Virus record (IMG/VR): IMGVR_UViG_3300042484_002587
Span: 1 to 42,509 of that record
DNA from: a virus
Length of the DNA: 42,509 bases
Strand: one strand, 5' to 3'
Below the pieces are notes generated by a model, which did not search any database, had not been told where the DNA came from, and saw only the letters and a list, made by a program, of their open reading frames with translations. Made by a program: the position numbers and the translations under genes. Below are positions 24,155 to 31,524 of this stretch, in pieces. Every line of letters starts with the position of its first letter. The first letter of the stretch is position 1.

Positions 24155-24697
24155 TTAGAACGTAACACGCATGCCAACTCCCATGGCCTTTTCCTGGATG
24201 GTTTGGTAGCTGCGGCTAACGTCAAGGTCAACCGACAGGGCCTTGGTCAGCGGATAGCTCACACCAGCGAAAGCAACGGTTTGCTTGGGATTAGAACTGT
24301 CCCAGTTGAGACGGGTCTTGACACCACCAAATGCCCAAACTGGACCAAGCTTTGCACCAGTGCTGGCACCAACGAGGCCGTATTGGTAGTTGGCGCCCTT
24401 GGCACCGTTAAAGCCATTGTCATATCCAACGCCACCAAACACGGTAACAGGACCAAAGCCCTTGCCCACAGTGCCTTCGATGCTGTTGAGCATGCCACCC
24501 TTGCGGAACACAGCAGTGCGAACAGCCAGGTCAAGATTAAGACCAGCAGCGTCAGTACCTGCGCGGAAGTACTGAGCAGTGCTGGTAGCCTTGTTGCCAG
24601 TGTCCTTGACGCTGTCGATTTCCATTGACACGTAATTAGCAGCAGATGCAGTGGCAGAGGCCAGGGCGATCACGGTAGCAGTTAGAATTTTCTTCAT
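24155..24697 (-). CDS. Secreted outer-membrane beta-barrel protein
   Basis: 180 residues. Signal peptide MKKILTATVIALASATASA, then a strand-alternating region with many Gly/Asn/Phe/Tyr residues (VTVFGGVGYDNGF, YQYGLVGAS, VWAFGGVKT), ending in MRVTF: a terminal Phe is the signal for barrel insertion in Gram-negative bacteria. At about 160 mature residues it would form a small eight-stranded barrel, like OmpX/OmpA domains. It has its own promoter (-35 24780-24775, -10 24756-24751 on the reverse strand). Possible roles are receptor masking or superinfection exclusion, inferred from location only. Confidence 0.85.
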   Translation of the reverse strand: MKKILTATVIALASATASAANYVSMEIDSVKDTGNKATSTAQYFRAGTDAAGLNLDLAVRTAVFRKGGMLNSIEGTVGKGFGPVTVFGGVGYDNGFNGAKGANYQYGLVGASTGAKLGPVWAFGGVKTRLNWDSSNPKQTVAFAGVSYPLTKALSVDLDVSRSYQTIQEKAMGVGMRVTF

Positions 24698-24750
24698 GTT
24701 TCGTTTCCTTTTTCAATATGTTGATATGCTGTAATATTGCAGCATGAACT

Positions 24751-24780
24751 ATTATATAGCACATTGGCGTGCGGAGTCAA
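24751..24780 (-). promoter_or_regulatory. Promoter for outer-membrane protein
   Basis: On the reverse strand: TTGACT (24780-24775), 18-bp spacer, TATAAT (24756-24751). GGAAAC-type Shine-Dalgarno follows before the ATG at 24697. Confidence 0.75.
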
Positions 24781-24817
24781 TGAATTCGGTGGTTTTTAAA
24801 CAATTTAGCCGTTTTAC

Positions 24818-24845
24818 TTGTATATTATTTTGTTTCTGCTATAAT
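24818..24845 (+). promoter_or_regulatory. Promoter for HTH-type gene
   Basis: TTGTAT 24818-24823, 16-bp spacer, TATAAT 24840-24845 preceded by TTTCTGC (extended -10). Confidence 0.65.
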
Positions 24846-24892
24846 AAGATCAGTTGCGCAGAACACGCAACACTTAACTTAAAGGAAATTTT

Positions 24893-25165
24893 ATGAAATT
24901 GATCAGCACCGATACCAAGACTTTCAAGGTTTTTCAAGCTCTCCAAGCCGGTGAGGCCCTTACCGCTGCTGCCGCAAGCAGCCGCTTTGGTGTAAAGAAC
25001 TTGGCTGCTGAAGCCAGCCGTATCCGCCAGCATGGATTTGCTGTCTACGCTAACAGTCGTAAAGCCAGCAATGGTGTTAATGTTACCGAGTACGTGATTG
25101 GCAAGCCTTCGCGTAAGTTGGTTGCTGCTGGCTACCGTGCCCTCCAACTTGGTTTGGTTGACTAA
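24893..25165 (+). CDS. HTH-like DNA-binding protein
   Basis: 90 residues. The region ALTAAAASSRFGVKNLAAEASRIRQHGFAVY reads as a helix-turn-helix, with the helix start at the Ala/Ser run and recognition helix at VKNLAAEASRIR. Similar small phage proteins are widespread. Likely a transcriptional regulator or recombination accessory. Its own promoter and terminator suggest a separate unit. AAAGGA precedes ATG 24893. Confidence 0.75.
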   Translation: MKLISTDTKTFKVFQALQAGEALTAAAASSRFGVKNLAAEASRIRQHGFAVYANSRKASNGVNVTEYVIGKPSRKLVAAGYRALQLGLVD

Positions 25166-25205
25166 TTGAGCGCTGCCCAACTCCCAATGGGCACATAGTA
25201 CATAT

Positions 25206-25231
25206 AAAGCCCGCGCAATGCGGGCTTTCTT
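25206..25231 (+). terminator. Rho-independent terminator
   Basis: Hairpin AAAGCCCGC/GCGGGCTTT with a short loop, then CTT-rich sequence. Confidence 0.85.
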
Positions 25232-25235
25232 CTAG

Positions 25236-25264
25236 TTGCGCATAAATTTAATACGTGCTATAAT
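25236..25264 (+). promoter_or_regulatory. Promoter candidate
   Basis: TTGCGC 25236-25241, 17-bp spacer, TATAAT 25259-25264 with TGC in front (extended -10). Confidence 0.7.
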
Positions 25265-25299
25265 ATAGCAAGCGTGGACTTTTGAAGGGATTATGAATT

Positions 25300-25593
25300 A
25301 TGGAATTATTTCTAGGGTTTGTAGCAGGGGTGATATCGGTTGTGATAACCATGGCTTGGCTTTTGTCCAAATGGGTTAAACGGGTAACAGCTCCCCCGCG
25401 TACAGAAAAAGTATCGATCCCGGCCCGTGTGGAAGAGATTGATGGCATGTTTTATGTGTACGATGCTCGTGACGGATCTTTTTTGGTGCAAGGACGCGAT
25501 CAAGATGAGTTGATCCAGCGACTCATGGACCAAGGCGTTGTTCGACGTATTGTGCAAGCAGGAGACAAAGATGTTGCCACCGACACCGTTTGA
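25300..25593 (+). CDS. Small membrane-anchored protein
   Basis: 97 residues with one N-terminal hydrophobic helix (LFLGFVAGVISVVITMAWLL) and a cytoplasmic strand-rich tail (VEEIDGMFYVYDARDGSFLVQGRDQDELIQRL). Type II-like topology. AAGGGA precedes ATG 25300 at about 9 bp. The next gene overlaps it by 23 bp. Confidence 0.7.
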   Translation: MELFLGFVAGVISVVITMAWLLSKWVKRVTAPPRTEKVSIPARVEEIDGMFYVYDARDGSFLVQGRDQDELIQRLMDQGVVRRIVQAGDKDVATDTV

Positions 25594-25768
25594 TTGGGTA
25601 CGCTATTCAGGTGCATCAATTACCGTCACCGTCAATCCCTTGCACTGGCGCTGGCTCCCTTCGCTGCAACGCGAAACCAGTGCCTGGGATACTCCGGGAC
25701 AGTACACCGGACGATTCACTTGGCTCATGCTTACTGTTAGAGTCTGGATCGATAATGGATCTTGGTAA
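25571..25768 (+). CDS. Small aromatic protein, unknown
   Basis: 65 residues, very rich in Trp, Tyr and Thr. ATG 25571 has GGAG 6 bp upstream and overlaps the previous gene by 23 bp, which supports it. No family recognised. Confidence 0.55.
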   Translation: MLPPTPFDWVRYSGASITVTVNPLHWRWLPSLQRETSAWDTPGQYTGRFTWLMLTVRVWIDNGSW

Positions 25769-25802
25769 TTTTGTATTTTAATTTTTTAAAGGAATACGCA
25801 AC

Positions 25803-26510
25803 GTGATGACCAATGCAATGAGTTCTATCCGTCCCTGGGAGCAACTTACCCTGTTATCAAACCCTTACCTTGATTCCGAGGAACTGCGACTAGGCGATGA
25901 CCCTATTGCGCTCAGTGTGGCTAGCCACAGGCAGTTTGTAAACTCTGGTGGACGAATTCGTTGGGCGGCCCTGGAAAGCCAAACCCCAGATACCTATGAT
26001 CGAGATGTTGCCCGTGACTTGCGAACACATTACAAAGGAGCATTAACGGTGCGGGGTCTTAAAGGTCCCAAGCTGACACCGTTCCAACGAGACTTGTATG
26101 AGCTGCTGTCCACAGAACGATTCACGAAAAAGCATCTGGGCATGGTATATCGACTGCCCTACTTTTATCAAGAAGACCAGCGTCGAGCACAGGTAACTCG
26201 AGAGTTCCCTCATTGGCCCGGCAGGCCGTTGTCAAGTTTGACAACCATGGGCAAAGAAACACGGTATCTACAGTTGATTGAAATCATCTTTAAGAGCCGT
26301 AGATCTTCGGAAGTGTATGAATACTGGTTTGGTGACACCGAAGGCCAGCCTTGTATGTGGGCAGTTCAGGCCAGTAGTCCATTGCGATCCCTGGTTGACA
26401 GCATTATTCGGCCAGGGCATGTCAAGCTGCGAGCTTCCTGGCATGTACTCACTAATCGTTATATGAGCATGCCTTATTACCAAGTTGGCGAACCTGAGCT
26501 TGCTGCCTGA
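25803..26510 (+). CDS. Unknown protein, 235 residues
   Basis: 235 residues. Basic and aromatic-rich, with a helical centre (FQRDLYELLSTERFTKKHLGMVYR) and a C-terminal mixed region. AAGGA precedes GTG 25803 by 9 bp; ATG 25806 is the alternative. It overlaps the next gene by 1 bp (TGATG). No domain recognised. Confidence 0.7.
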   Translation: MMTNAMSSIRPWEQLTLLSNPYLDSEELRLGDDPIALSVASHRQFVNSGGRIRWAALESQTPDTYDRDVARDLRTHYKGALTVRGLKGPKLTPFQRDLYELLSTERFTKKHLGMVYRLPYFYQEDQRRAQVTREFPHWPGRPLSSLTTMGKETRYLQLIEIIFKSRRSSEVYEYWFGDTEGQPCMWAVQASSPLRSLVDSIIRPGHVKLRASWHVLTNRYMSMPYYQVGEPELAA

Positions 26511-26761
26511 TGATGTCTAGCATGGTAAACCAGCTCACAGGCTGGCGTGCAGAATATGTTCGCAAAGTATCTCAACTTGAGTTTGACACATGGAAAAAAG
26601 AATGTGTGTTTGACGGGTTGAGAAATCAGAGACCGGGACAGAGTTTCTGTGCTAAATTTAATGTACAAGACAATCTCTTGTATTTTAGCCAAACACCTGA
26701 AGAAGCCTATGCTATCATTCGAAAACGCTATCTACAGTCCGAACCGAGAAATCCATCCTGA
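26510..26761 (+). CDS. Small protein, unknown
   Basis: 83 residues: helical, with Trp/Arg/Lys and a Cys-Phe segment (WKKECVFDGLRNQRPGQSFCAKF). It overlaps the preceding stop (TGATG). No family recognised. Confidence 0.6.
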   Translation: MMSSMVNQLTGWRAEYVRKVSQLEFDTWKKECVFDGLRNQRPGQSFCAKFNVQDNLLYFSQTPEEAYAIIRKRYLQSEPRNPS

Positions 26762-26966
26762 TATTCCTTGCGCATTTAAACATGCAAAAGAAATCGCTCG
26801 CAGCAGCCACGAGTTAGAGTCTATCTTAGACTGGTGCAAGGAAGCATGCAGCCAGGAATGGCGCTGGCAGCTGGTTGATTCAAGCGGCGAACGCCAATTG
26901 GGTCGTTACATTTTTTACTTCAATGACGAACGAGACTTTTGTGCGTTTATTTTGAAGTGGAGTTAG
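26709..26966 (+). CDS. Small protein overlapping the previous gene
   Basis: 85 residues from ATG 26709. It overlaps the preceding gene by 53 bp in another frame. GAAGAAG lies just upstream. The C-terminus is Trp/Arg/Phe-rich. Overlap this long between genes is unusual, so confidence is moderate. Confidence 0.5.
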   Translation: MLSFENAIYSPNREIHPDIPCAFKHAKEIARSSHELESILDWCKEACSQEWRWQLVDSSGERQLGRYIFYFNDERDFCAFILKWS

Positions 26967-26976
26967 TTATGACGAT

Positions 26977-27005
26977 TTGACTTTTCATTAAACAACAGTT
27001 ATACT
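26977..27005 (+). promoter_or_regulatory. Promoter for lysis operon
   Basis: TTGACT 26977-26982, 17-bp spacer, TATACT 27000-27005. A leader hairpin (CAGACAC...GTGTCTG, 27053-27076) follows before the start of the hydrolase gene. Confidence 0.75.
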
Positions 27006-27118
27006 AGTTGATTGTTGTTATATATACTCTTACGACTCCAAAAATAAGTCTACAGACACAGTTTTTTTAGTGTCTGGTGTGCGGCAACAAGCGCACATTA
27101 ACTATAAAGGAACCTAGT

Positions 27119-27694
27119 ATGATCAAGTACCTACGTTGGGCTATTCGTTTAGTCCTGCTTGCCCTGGTAGCAACCGGCGCTGCCTGGGCAGTCAATTGGA
27201 CTGTAACGCACAAGTTGGACAGGCTGCGTGGCGATCAATCGTCTCAGTCCGCCGATGATACTTCTCTCAAGACACGAGAGCGGCAATTGCTTTGCATGAC
27301 CCAGAACATCTACTACGAAGCCGGCAGCGAGCCGGCCGAAGGCAAGTTGGCAGTTGCGCAAGTGGTAATGAATCGATCCAAAAGTGGGCAGTTCCCAGAA
27401 GATCTCTGCAAGGTGATCTATCAAAAGAATGTGTTCTACGAAAAGACCGTGTGTCAATTTAGTTGGTACTGTGAAGGCAAAACAGACTTTTCCAAGATCA
27501 ACAAGAATCAGAAAAACTGGCAAGAAAGTGCCGATGCTGCCAAGATGGTACTGATGGAAGGCTTCCGCTTGCCCAGTCTCAAAACTGCACTCTATTACCA
27601 TGCAGACTATGTGAATCCCAACTGGGACAAGGATCGGCTGATCAAAATTGGTCGGCATATATTTTACAAAGACAAAGGAAACAAAAATGGTTAA
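27119..27694 (+). CDS. SleB/CwlJ-type cell-wall hydrolase with membrane anchor
   Basis: 191 residues. N-terminal hydrophobic helix (LRWAIRLVLLALVATGAAWAVNW), then a Ser/Gln/Asp linker and a hydrolase-2 domain: NIYYEAGSEP (Glu 67 in the catalytic position), AEGKLAVAQVVMNR and CQFSWYCEG. These enzymes cut peptidoglycan. The leading helix suggests a signal-arrest-release endolysin or anchored lysin. AAAGGAA 6 bp before ATG 27119. The next gene, with three helices, overlaps by 8 bp, so this is likely the lysis operon. Confidence 0.85.
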   Translation: MIKYLRWAIRLVLLALVATGAAWAVNWTVTHKLDRLRGDQSSQSADDTSLKTRERQLLCMTQNIYYEAGSEPAEGKLAVAQVVMNRSKSGQFPEDLCKVIYQKNVFYEKTVCQFSWYCEGKTDFSKINKNQKNWQESADAAKMVLMEGFRLPSLKTALYYHADYVNPNWDKDRLIKIGRHIFYKDKGNKNG

Positions 27695-27992
27695 GTTCGA
27701 TGTAAGCACAATCACCACCTGGTGCCGCACCAATGTGGCTCCTATCTCGGCCGAAACACTGGGTTGGTGTGCAGTGCTGTTGTTGCACAGTGCAACAGTT
27801 CCAACTCTGCTGGCGATCCTGACCGGACTCAGTGACAAGATGCCCACTGTGGATTTTGTGCTGCTGACCTGGGCAGGGCTGGCAGCACTGTTTGCACAGG
27901 CTGTGGTGAACAAGAACACCCTGATTACCATTACAATCAGCCTGGGATTTATGCTGCAATCTGTCCTAATGGCATTGATATTCTTCAAGTAA
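27687..27992 (+). CDS. Three-helix membrane protein, holin candidate
   Basis: 101 residues. Three predicted hydrophobic segments: LGWCAVLLLHSATVPTLLAIL, FVLLTWAGLAALFAQAVV and ITITISLGFMLQSVLMALIFF. Length and topology fit class I holins, and overlap with the endolysin candidate supports it. AAAGGAAAC lies before ATG 27687. No sequence signature distinguishes a holin from an antiholin or spanin, so the role is inferred. Confidence 0.6.
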   Translation: MVKFDVSTITTWCRTNVAPISAETLGWCAVLLLHSATVPTLLAILTGLSDKMPTVDFVLLTWAGLAALFAQAVVNKNTLITITISLGFMLQSVLMALIFFK

Positions 27993-28009
27993 ATTAGTAC
28001 AATTCTAGC

Positions 28010-28756
28010 ATGAAAAAATTCCTTTACAGGTTAATTGATCGCATCTCTGAGTGGGATCGTTACCCACAGCCCAACTGGTTTCAGAAACGTCTGTTGGGCA
28101 TGTACACTGACAGTATCGACACTGACTTTACTGCTCGTAAGTTAGCGTCTGTTCAGTCAGTACGGTTCATTCTAGAAAACATGAGGAAGGTGAAAAACTT
28201 CCCAACTGACTACGATTTGCATGAGTATATCAGTGCCAAGACTCTAGAACCTGAGCTGCGCAAGACTGGACTTGTACTGGAATTTGGTGTGGCTACAGGG
28301 CGAACTCTTAACCAGTTTGCCCGTTTTCTCCCGGAGAAAACTGTGCATGGGTTTGACGGATTTGACGGATTGCCTGAAGTATGGGACAGTCGATTTGAAA
28401 CCGGGGCCTTCAAACAAAACAATCTACCTGACGTTCGCAACAACTGTAAATTGCATGTGGGATGGTTTGATTACACTCTGCCCGAGTTCCTCGAAGATGC
28501 AGCACACCAAGGACCCATTGCCTTGCTGCACATTGATGCAGACTTGTACTCTAGTACCAAGACTGTGCTTGATTTGTTGCAAAAACAGATTGTGCCTGGA
28601 ACTGTGATTGTGTTTGATGAGTACCTTAACTATCCAGGTTGGCAGTTGGATGAGTTCCGTGCTTGGCAGGAGCATGTTGCAGCACATCGTATCAAGTTTG
28701 AATACATTGGCTACGTGAGCCGGCATCAACAAGTGGCAGTCCGTGTACTGAAATAG
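28010..28756 (+). CDS. TylF-type SAM-dependent methyltransferase
   Basis: 248 residues. Motif I LEFGVATGRTLN, VHGFDGFDGLPEVWDS and LHIDADLYSSTKTVLD (acidic Asp binding SAM and metal), FDEYLNYPGW near the end: the macrocin O-methyltransferase/TylF pattern. Phage copies usually lie with sugar or surface-modification genes. The substrate is unknown. Weak Shine-Dalgarno before ATG 28010; coupling to the lysis operon is possible. Confidence 0.85.
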   Translation: MKKFLYRLIDRISEWDRYPQPNWFQKRLLGMYTDSIDTDFTARKLASVQSVRFILENMRKVKNFPTDYDLHEYISAKTLEPELRKTGLVLEFGVATGRTLNQFARFLPEKTVHGFDGFDGLPEVWDSRFETGAFKQNNLPDVRNNCKLHVGWFDYTLPEFLEDAAHQGPIALLHIDADLYSSTKTVLDLLQKQIVPGTVIVFDEYLNYPGWQLDEFRAWQEHVAAHRIKFEYIGYVSRHQQVAVRVLK

Positions 28757-28759
28757 TAT

Positions 28760-28788
28760 TTGACCATTAATGGAACCTGTGCTACAAT
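28760..28788 (+). promoter_or_regulatory. Recurring promoter, class B-like
   Basis: TTGACC 28760-28765, 17-bp spacer ATTAATGGAACCTGTGC, TACAAT 28783-28788. One base off the usual -10. Confidence 0.75.
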
Positions 28789-28850
28789 ACGTTTGTGGTA
28801 GGGAATTCTACCAGCTAACTTAAAAATAACAACACGTTATGGAGTTGTGC

Positions 28851-29414
28851 ATGTTTGTTCCAATGAAAACACTTGTGGAGCGAGTCAGTGGGTTTGCACA
28901 AAAGAAGCCTCCTCGAGTAAAGCGAAATGGCCAAAGCTACGATGCTACTTACAAATTCTCGTATCGAGGGATCAAGATGTTAGTGTGGATGTACCGGCGC
29001 CTTCGGGCCGAGGATCAGACTGCACGTCTTGTTCGTGACACTATTGACTTCTTGTTGCGCCGATATCATAACTATTCAATCAAGGAAAATATTGGCGCTC
29101 ACTACTTTGAAAAAGGTTTGCCGCACGGAACCAAGACAGAATTTGAACATGTAATCCCGGCTGCAGTAGCACGTGACTTGTTGCTGTACGATCGATTAAC
29201 AGTCAACGAAGCATTGAATATTCCAACGTGCCGCTTGAGTGCTGTAAAGCATAAAAAGTTGAACTCGACCAAGCTGGGTTCGACTACGCCGGACATTTAT
29301 TGGTTCTGGCAACGGTATCAACAGCTTGGTATCCAGATTGAAACGCATGATGGTACCAAGGTTGATATGACAGCTTGGAATTTGGAAACCCATTACACTT
29401 ACTTTAAGATCTAA
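28851..29414 (+). CDS. HNH-like endonuclease candidate
   Basis: 187 residues. N-terminal basic helical region, then FEHVIPAAVARDLLL...ALNIPTCRLSAVKHKKL, an arrangement like HNH proteins of cyanophages (EH-x-x-P, PTC, H). GGAG before ATG 28851 makes it the better start than ATG 28839. The motif is not complete enough for certainty. Its own promoter sits upstream. Confidence 0.6.
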   Translation: MFVPMKTLVERVSGFAQKKPPRVKRNGQSYDATYKFSYRGIKMLVWMYRRLRAEDQTARLVRDTIDFLLRRYHNYSIKENIGAHYFEKGLPHGTKTEFEHVIPAAVARDLLLYDRLTVNEALNIPTCRLSAVKHKKLNSTKLGSTTPDIYWFWQRYQQLGIQIETHDGTKVDMTAWNLETHYTYFKI

Positions 29415-29423
29415 GGAAAAAAC

Positions 29424-29660
29424 ATGAGCAGACTTGCATACTTTGGCCGCCCGTTTGTGGCATTTGATGCATCGAACAAGGAACATCGGCAATGGTTTTA
29501 TGAGTTCCAAACTCAAAAAACTTGGGGACGGTGCCCTGTGCGTTTTTTGATCTCCGATGATGGTGGTGATCTAGTGTCACTGTGTCAGCGTCGCTTGGTT
29601 GATTTTTACAGTAAGACTGAATTTGATGTTGCAGGAACGCAACACCTGCTGGCTATCTAG
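29424..29660 (+). CDS. Small protein, unknown
   Basis: 78 residues. AAGGAAAA before ATG 29424. It starts 9 bp after the preceding stop. A mixed alpha/beta pattern (FQTQKTWGRCPVRFLIS). Its TAG stop directly abuts the next -35 box. Confidence 0.65.
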   Translation: MSRLAYFGRPFVAFDASNKEHRQWFYEFQTQKTWGRCPVRFLISDDGGDLVSLCQRRLVDFYSKTEFDVAGTQHLLAI

Positions 29661-29689
29661 TTGACAATAAATGGTTTCGGGTATATAAA
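29661..29689 (+). promoter_or_regulatory. Recurring cassette promoter, class C variant
   Basis: TTGACA 29661-29666, 17-bp spacer ATAAATGGTTTCGGGTA, TATAAA 29684-29689. Confidence 0.65.
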
Positions 29690-29721
29690 AGAATCTTAAA
29701 CAGTAAAGAACAGGAAATAAA

Positions 29722-29946
29722 ATGCGTAGTTTTACTTTTGATGTAGTGGATCAGATGAATGCTGATGGGCATTGCCGCACAGTTGAAGGTGCTAAGTGGA
29801 ATAAGCTAGCACTCAAGATGGTTAGTGAAGGTCGTGCTACTCTTGTAGAAAACAGCCGATCAATGACTGGATCCGGGACCGCATTTAGTAGTTCGAATGA
29901 TATATGTTATTTGCGTTTTAATATGACAGTGACCGAAGTTGTATAA
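29722..29946 (+). CDS. Small protein, unknown
   Basis: 74 residues with strand-like segments (SFTFDVVDQM, YLRFNMTVTEVV). AGGAAA precedes ATG 29722. No family recognised. Confidence 0.65.
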   Translation: MRSFTFDVVDQMNADGHCRTVEGAKWNKLALKMVSEGRATLVENSRSMTGSGTAFSSSNDICYLRFNMTVTEVV

Positions 29947-29963
29947 AAGCAACATACCCAAAT

Positions 29964-29992
29964 TTGACCAGAAATGGCTCCTGTGCTATAAT
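29964..29992 (+). promoter_or_regulatory. Recurring cassette promoter, class B
   Basis: TTGACC 29964-29969, spacer AGAAATGGCTCCTGTGC, TATAAT 29987-29992, leader AGCTTTATACAGTTAGCAAT then TAGGAG. The leader from -10 to the start codon is identical at 30281 and 30524. Confidence 0.88.
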
Positions 29993-30024
29993 AGCTTTAT
30001 ACAGTTAGCAATTAGGAGCAAGTG

Positions 30025-30261
30025 ATGACATACCAAGAAGTGCTGTGGCAGGGCAAATTCGTTTGGGTTGTGGGCATCCTCTCCAAGAGCGGCCGCATTC
30101 ATCGAGACCTTCGGCAGTATGTGGGACGCGGTGGTAAGGTCTTGGGTGAGTCCAAGAATGGCAGATTGCTTGTTCAGTTCAAAGGTCACACCCGCGGCAT
30201 TCCAGCAGGATGTGTTGCTGAGTACGGCACAGTGAAGACTGCGGGAACTACCCGAACTTGA
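30025..30261 (+). CDS. Small basic protein, unknown
   Basis: 78 residues, Gly/Lys/Arg-rich with an SH3-like strand order (VLWQGKFVWVVGILSKSGRI, LLVQFKGHTRGIPAGCV). ATG 30025 has AGGAG 6 bp upstream; the in-frame GTG at 30022 is too close. The TGA stop lies in the next -35 box. Confidence 0.7.
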   Translation: MTYQEVLWQGKFVWVVGILSKSGRIHRDLRQYVGRGGKVLGESKNGRLLVQFKGHTRGIPAGCVAEYGTVKTAGTTRT

Positions 30262-30286
30262 CAATAAATGGCCCTTGTGCTATAAT
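30258..30286 (+). promoter_or_regulatory. Recurring cassette promoter, class C
   Basis: TTGACA 30258-30263, spacer ATAAATGGCCCTTGTGC, TATAAT 30281-30286. The -35 TGA is the upstream stop. Leader identical to that at 29987. Confidence 0.88.
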
Positions 30287-30318
30287 AGCTTTATACAGTT
30301 AGCAATTAGGAGCAAGTG

Positions 30319-30504
30319 ATGACCTTTCCCCGAGCGTATGAAAGAACAAGTGATAGTTTGCTCCAAGGTCAACCGTCAAAGGGAACTCGCCCTTGTGTCA
30401 GGTTCATCGGTACTCATGTTCATGTGGGCACTCAAAGTCGGCATCGTGAGCGGGCCAGCAGGCAGTGGCGCATGTTCTGGAGATTGAAGTCCTTGTACGG
30501 TTGA
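30319..30504 (+). CDS. Small basic protein, unknown
   Basis: 61 residues, Arg/His-rich (RFIGTHVHVGTQSRHRERASRQWRMFWRLK). The composition suggests nucleic-acid binding. ATG 30319 has AGGAG 6 bp upstream. The TGA stop lies in the next -35 box. Confidence 0.6.
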   Translation: MTFPRAYERTSDSLLQGQPSKGTRPCVRFIGTHVHVGTQSRHRERASRQWRMFWRLKSLYG

Positions 30505-30529
30505 CCAATAATTCCCGATCTGCTATAAT
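30501..30529 (+). promoter_or_regulatory. Recurring cassette promoter, class A
   Basis: TTGACC 30501-30506, spacer AATAATTCCCGATCTGC, TATAAT 30524-30529. Stop codon embedded in the -35. The leader is identical to those at 29987 and 30281. Confidence 0.88.
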
Positions 30530-30561
30530 AGCTTTATACAGTTAGCAATTAGGAGCAAGTG

Positions 30562-30882
30562 ATGAAAGAGCTAGACACTAAACAAGCAGGCCGTTTTGCA
30601 CTGGCAGCGGTCTTAGATGCTCGACGTCGTAATACCAACAACAAGAGTCTTTACTCGCAAGATCAGATACGCAAGGCTTTGAGTGTACGGGACTTGCTAG
30701 ACTATGCGTTTTCTTACACGAGCCTTTACATAAACTATCGTCAAAAGTTCATCTCTATCAAAGTAGAGGGCGCCCGTGCTAGGGATGCTATGGCCAAGAA
30801 GGTTATTGAGCTGTTTGAAACGCAGGGATACGGTGTTGTATCTACGCAACAAGGCATCATTGTTCGAGTTGACAAGATCTAA
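30562..30882 (+). CDS. Small basic protein, unknown
   Basis: 106 residues. Lys/Arg-rich, with helices (KQAGRFALAAVLDARRRNTNNKSLY and DAMAKKVIELFETQGYGVV). No family recognised. ATG 30562 has AGGAG 6 bp upstream. The stop TAA lies within the spacer of the next promoter. Confidence 0.7.
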   Translation: MKELDTKQAGRFALAAVLDARRRNTNNKSLYSQDQIRKALSVRDLLDYAFSYTSLYINYRQKFISIKVEGARARDAMAKKVIELFETQGYGVVSTQQGIIVRVDKI

Positions 30883-30897
30883 GAACCCTGCTATAAT
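30869..30897 (+). promoter_or_regulatory. Cassette promoter for a four-gene operon
   Basis: TTGACA 30869-30874, 17-bp spacer, extended TGC-TATAAT 30892-30897. It lies inside the last codons and stop of the preceding gene. Confidence 0.8.
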
Positions 30898-30923
30898 ACA
30901 CACATGGGCAACAAGGAAGCAAG

Positions 30924-31112
30924 ATGAACGAACGAATCAGCAAGATAGCCCAAGAGACCGATGCCTGGTGTGACAAATACTATTTCGGCGATAAATTCTA
31001 TGATATTGAGTGGGAAACAAAGTTCGCCGAGCTTATTGTGCAGGAATGTTGCAATCAACTAAGAGAGATTGATGCTATGGCAATTAGGAAACATTTCGGA
31101 GTTGAAGAATGA
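30924..31112 (+). CDS. Small protein, paralogue of the gene at 31309
   Basis: 62 residues: MNERISKIAQE...KFAELIVQE...L-x-x-I-D-x-x-A...HFGVEE. The gene at 31309-31524 has the same spaced pattern (MNEQIEKLAEQ, KFAELLVFD, GVAR), suggesting a local duplication. First of four genes joined by ATGA-type overlaps. Function unknown. Confidence 0.7.
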   Translation: MNERISKIAQETDAWCDKYYFGDKFYDIEWETKFAELIVQECCNQLREIDAMAIRKHFGVEE

Positions 31113-31312
31113 TTCACTTTTTGAATATCACGATTCAATGTAAGGGTGGAGATGATTTCCGCGCTTTTTTGGATTGGGCAGACGACGAATGTATGACCCG
31201 CTATCAATTGCGTGGTTATGGAGATACTCCAGGCAGGGCCGCTGATGATGCTTGGACAAGATATAATGGGGATCGTGATACCTATATCGCATATGAGGAG
31301 AAGTGGGAATGA
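31109..31312 (+). CDS. Small protein in the four-gene operon
   Basis: 67 residues, aromatic and acidic (FRAFLDWADDECMTRYQLRGYG). ATGA overlap with both neighbours. Confidence 0.7.
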   Translation: MIHFLNITIQCKGGDDFRAFLDWADDECMTRYQLRGYGDTPGRAADDAWTRYNGDRDTYIAYEEKWE

Positions 31313-31524
31313 ACGAACAAATTGAAAAACTTGCTGAACAGTGCTACGAAACAGGTCCAATTGGCAAAGATGGTTGGCCAGAATATAGCAAATTCAATTA
31401 CAAAAAGTTTGCCGAGTTACTGGTGTTTGACGTTCTTAACGAACTGACTAACGACGACAACCTGGGGCCGGCCCGCATTGAAACTATTCGCCGCCTGGCG
31501 CAACGATACGGAGTAGCACGATGA
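31309..31524 (+). CDS. Small protein, paralogue of the gene at 30924
   Basis: 71 residues from ATG 31309, with GAGGAG 8 bp upstream. Shares the MNExIxKxAEQ...KFAELxV core with the gene at 30924. Function unknown. Confidence 0.7.
   Translation: MNEQIEKLAEQCYETGPIGKDGWPEYSKFNYKKFAELLVFDVLNELTNDDNLGPARIETIRRLAQRYGVAR

Noticed and set aside
24143-24628. Forward reading frame opposite the barrel gene
   Set aside because: The reverse-strand gene has signal peptide, terminal Phe, promoter and terminator; the forward frame has none.
27149-27988. Reverse-strand reading frame of 279 codons
   Set aside because: It lies opposite the hydrolase and holin-candidate genes, which have motifs, overlaps and a promoter.
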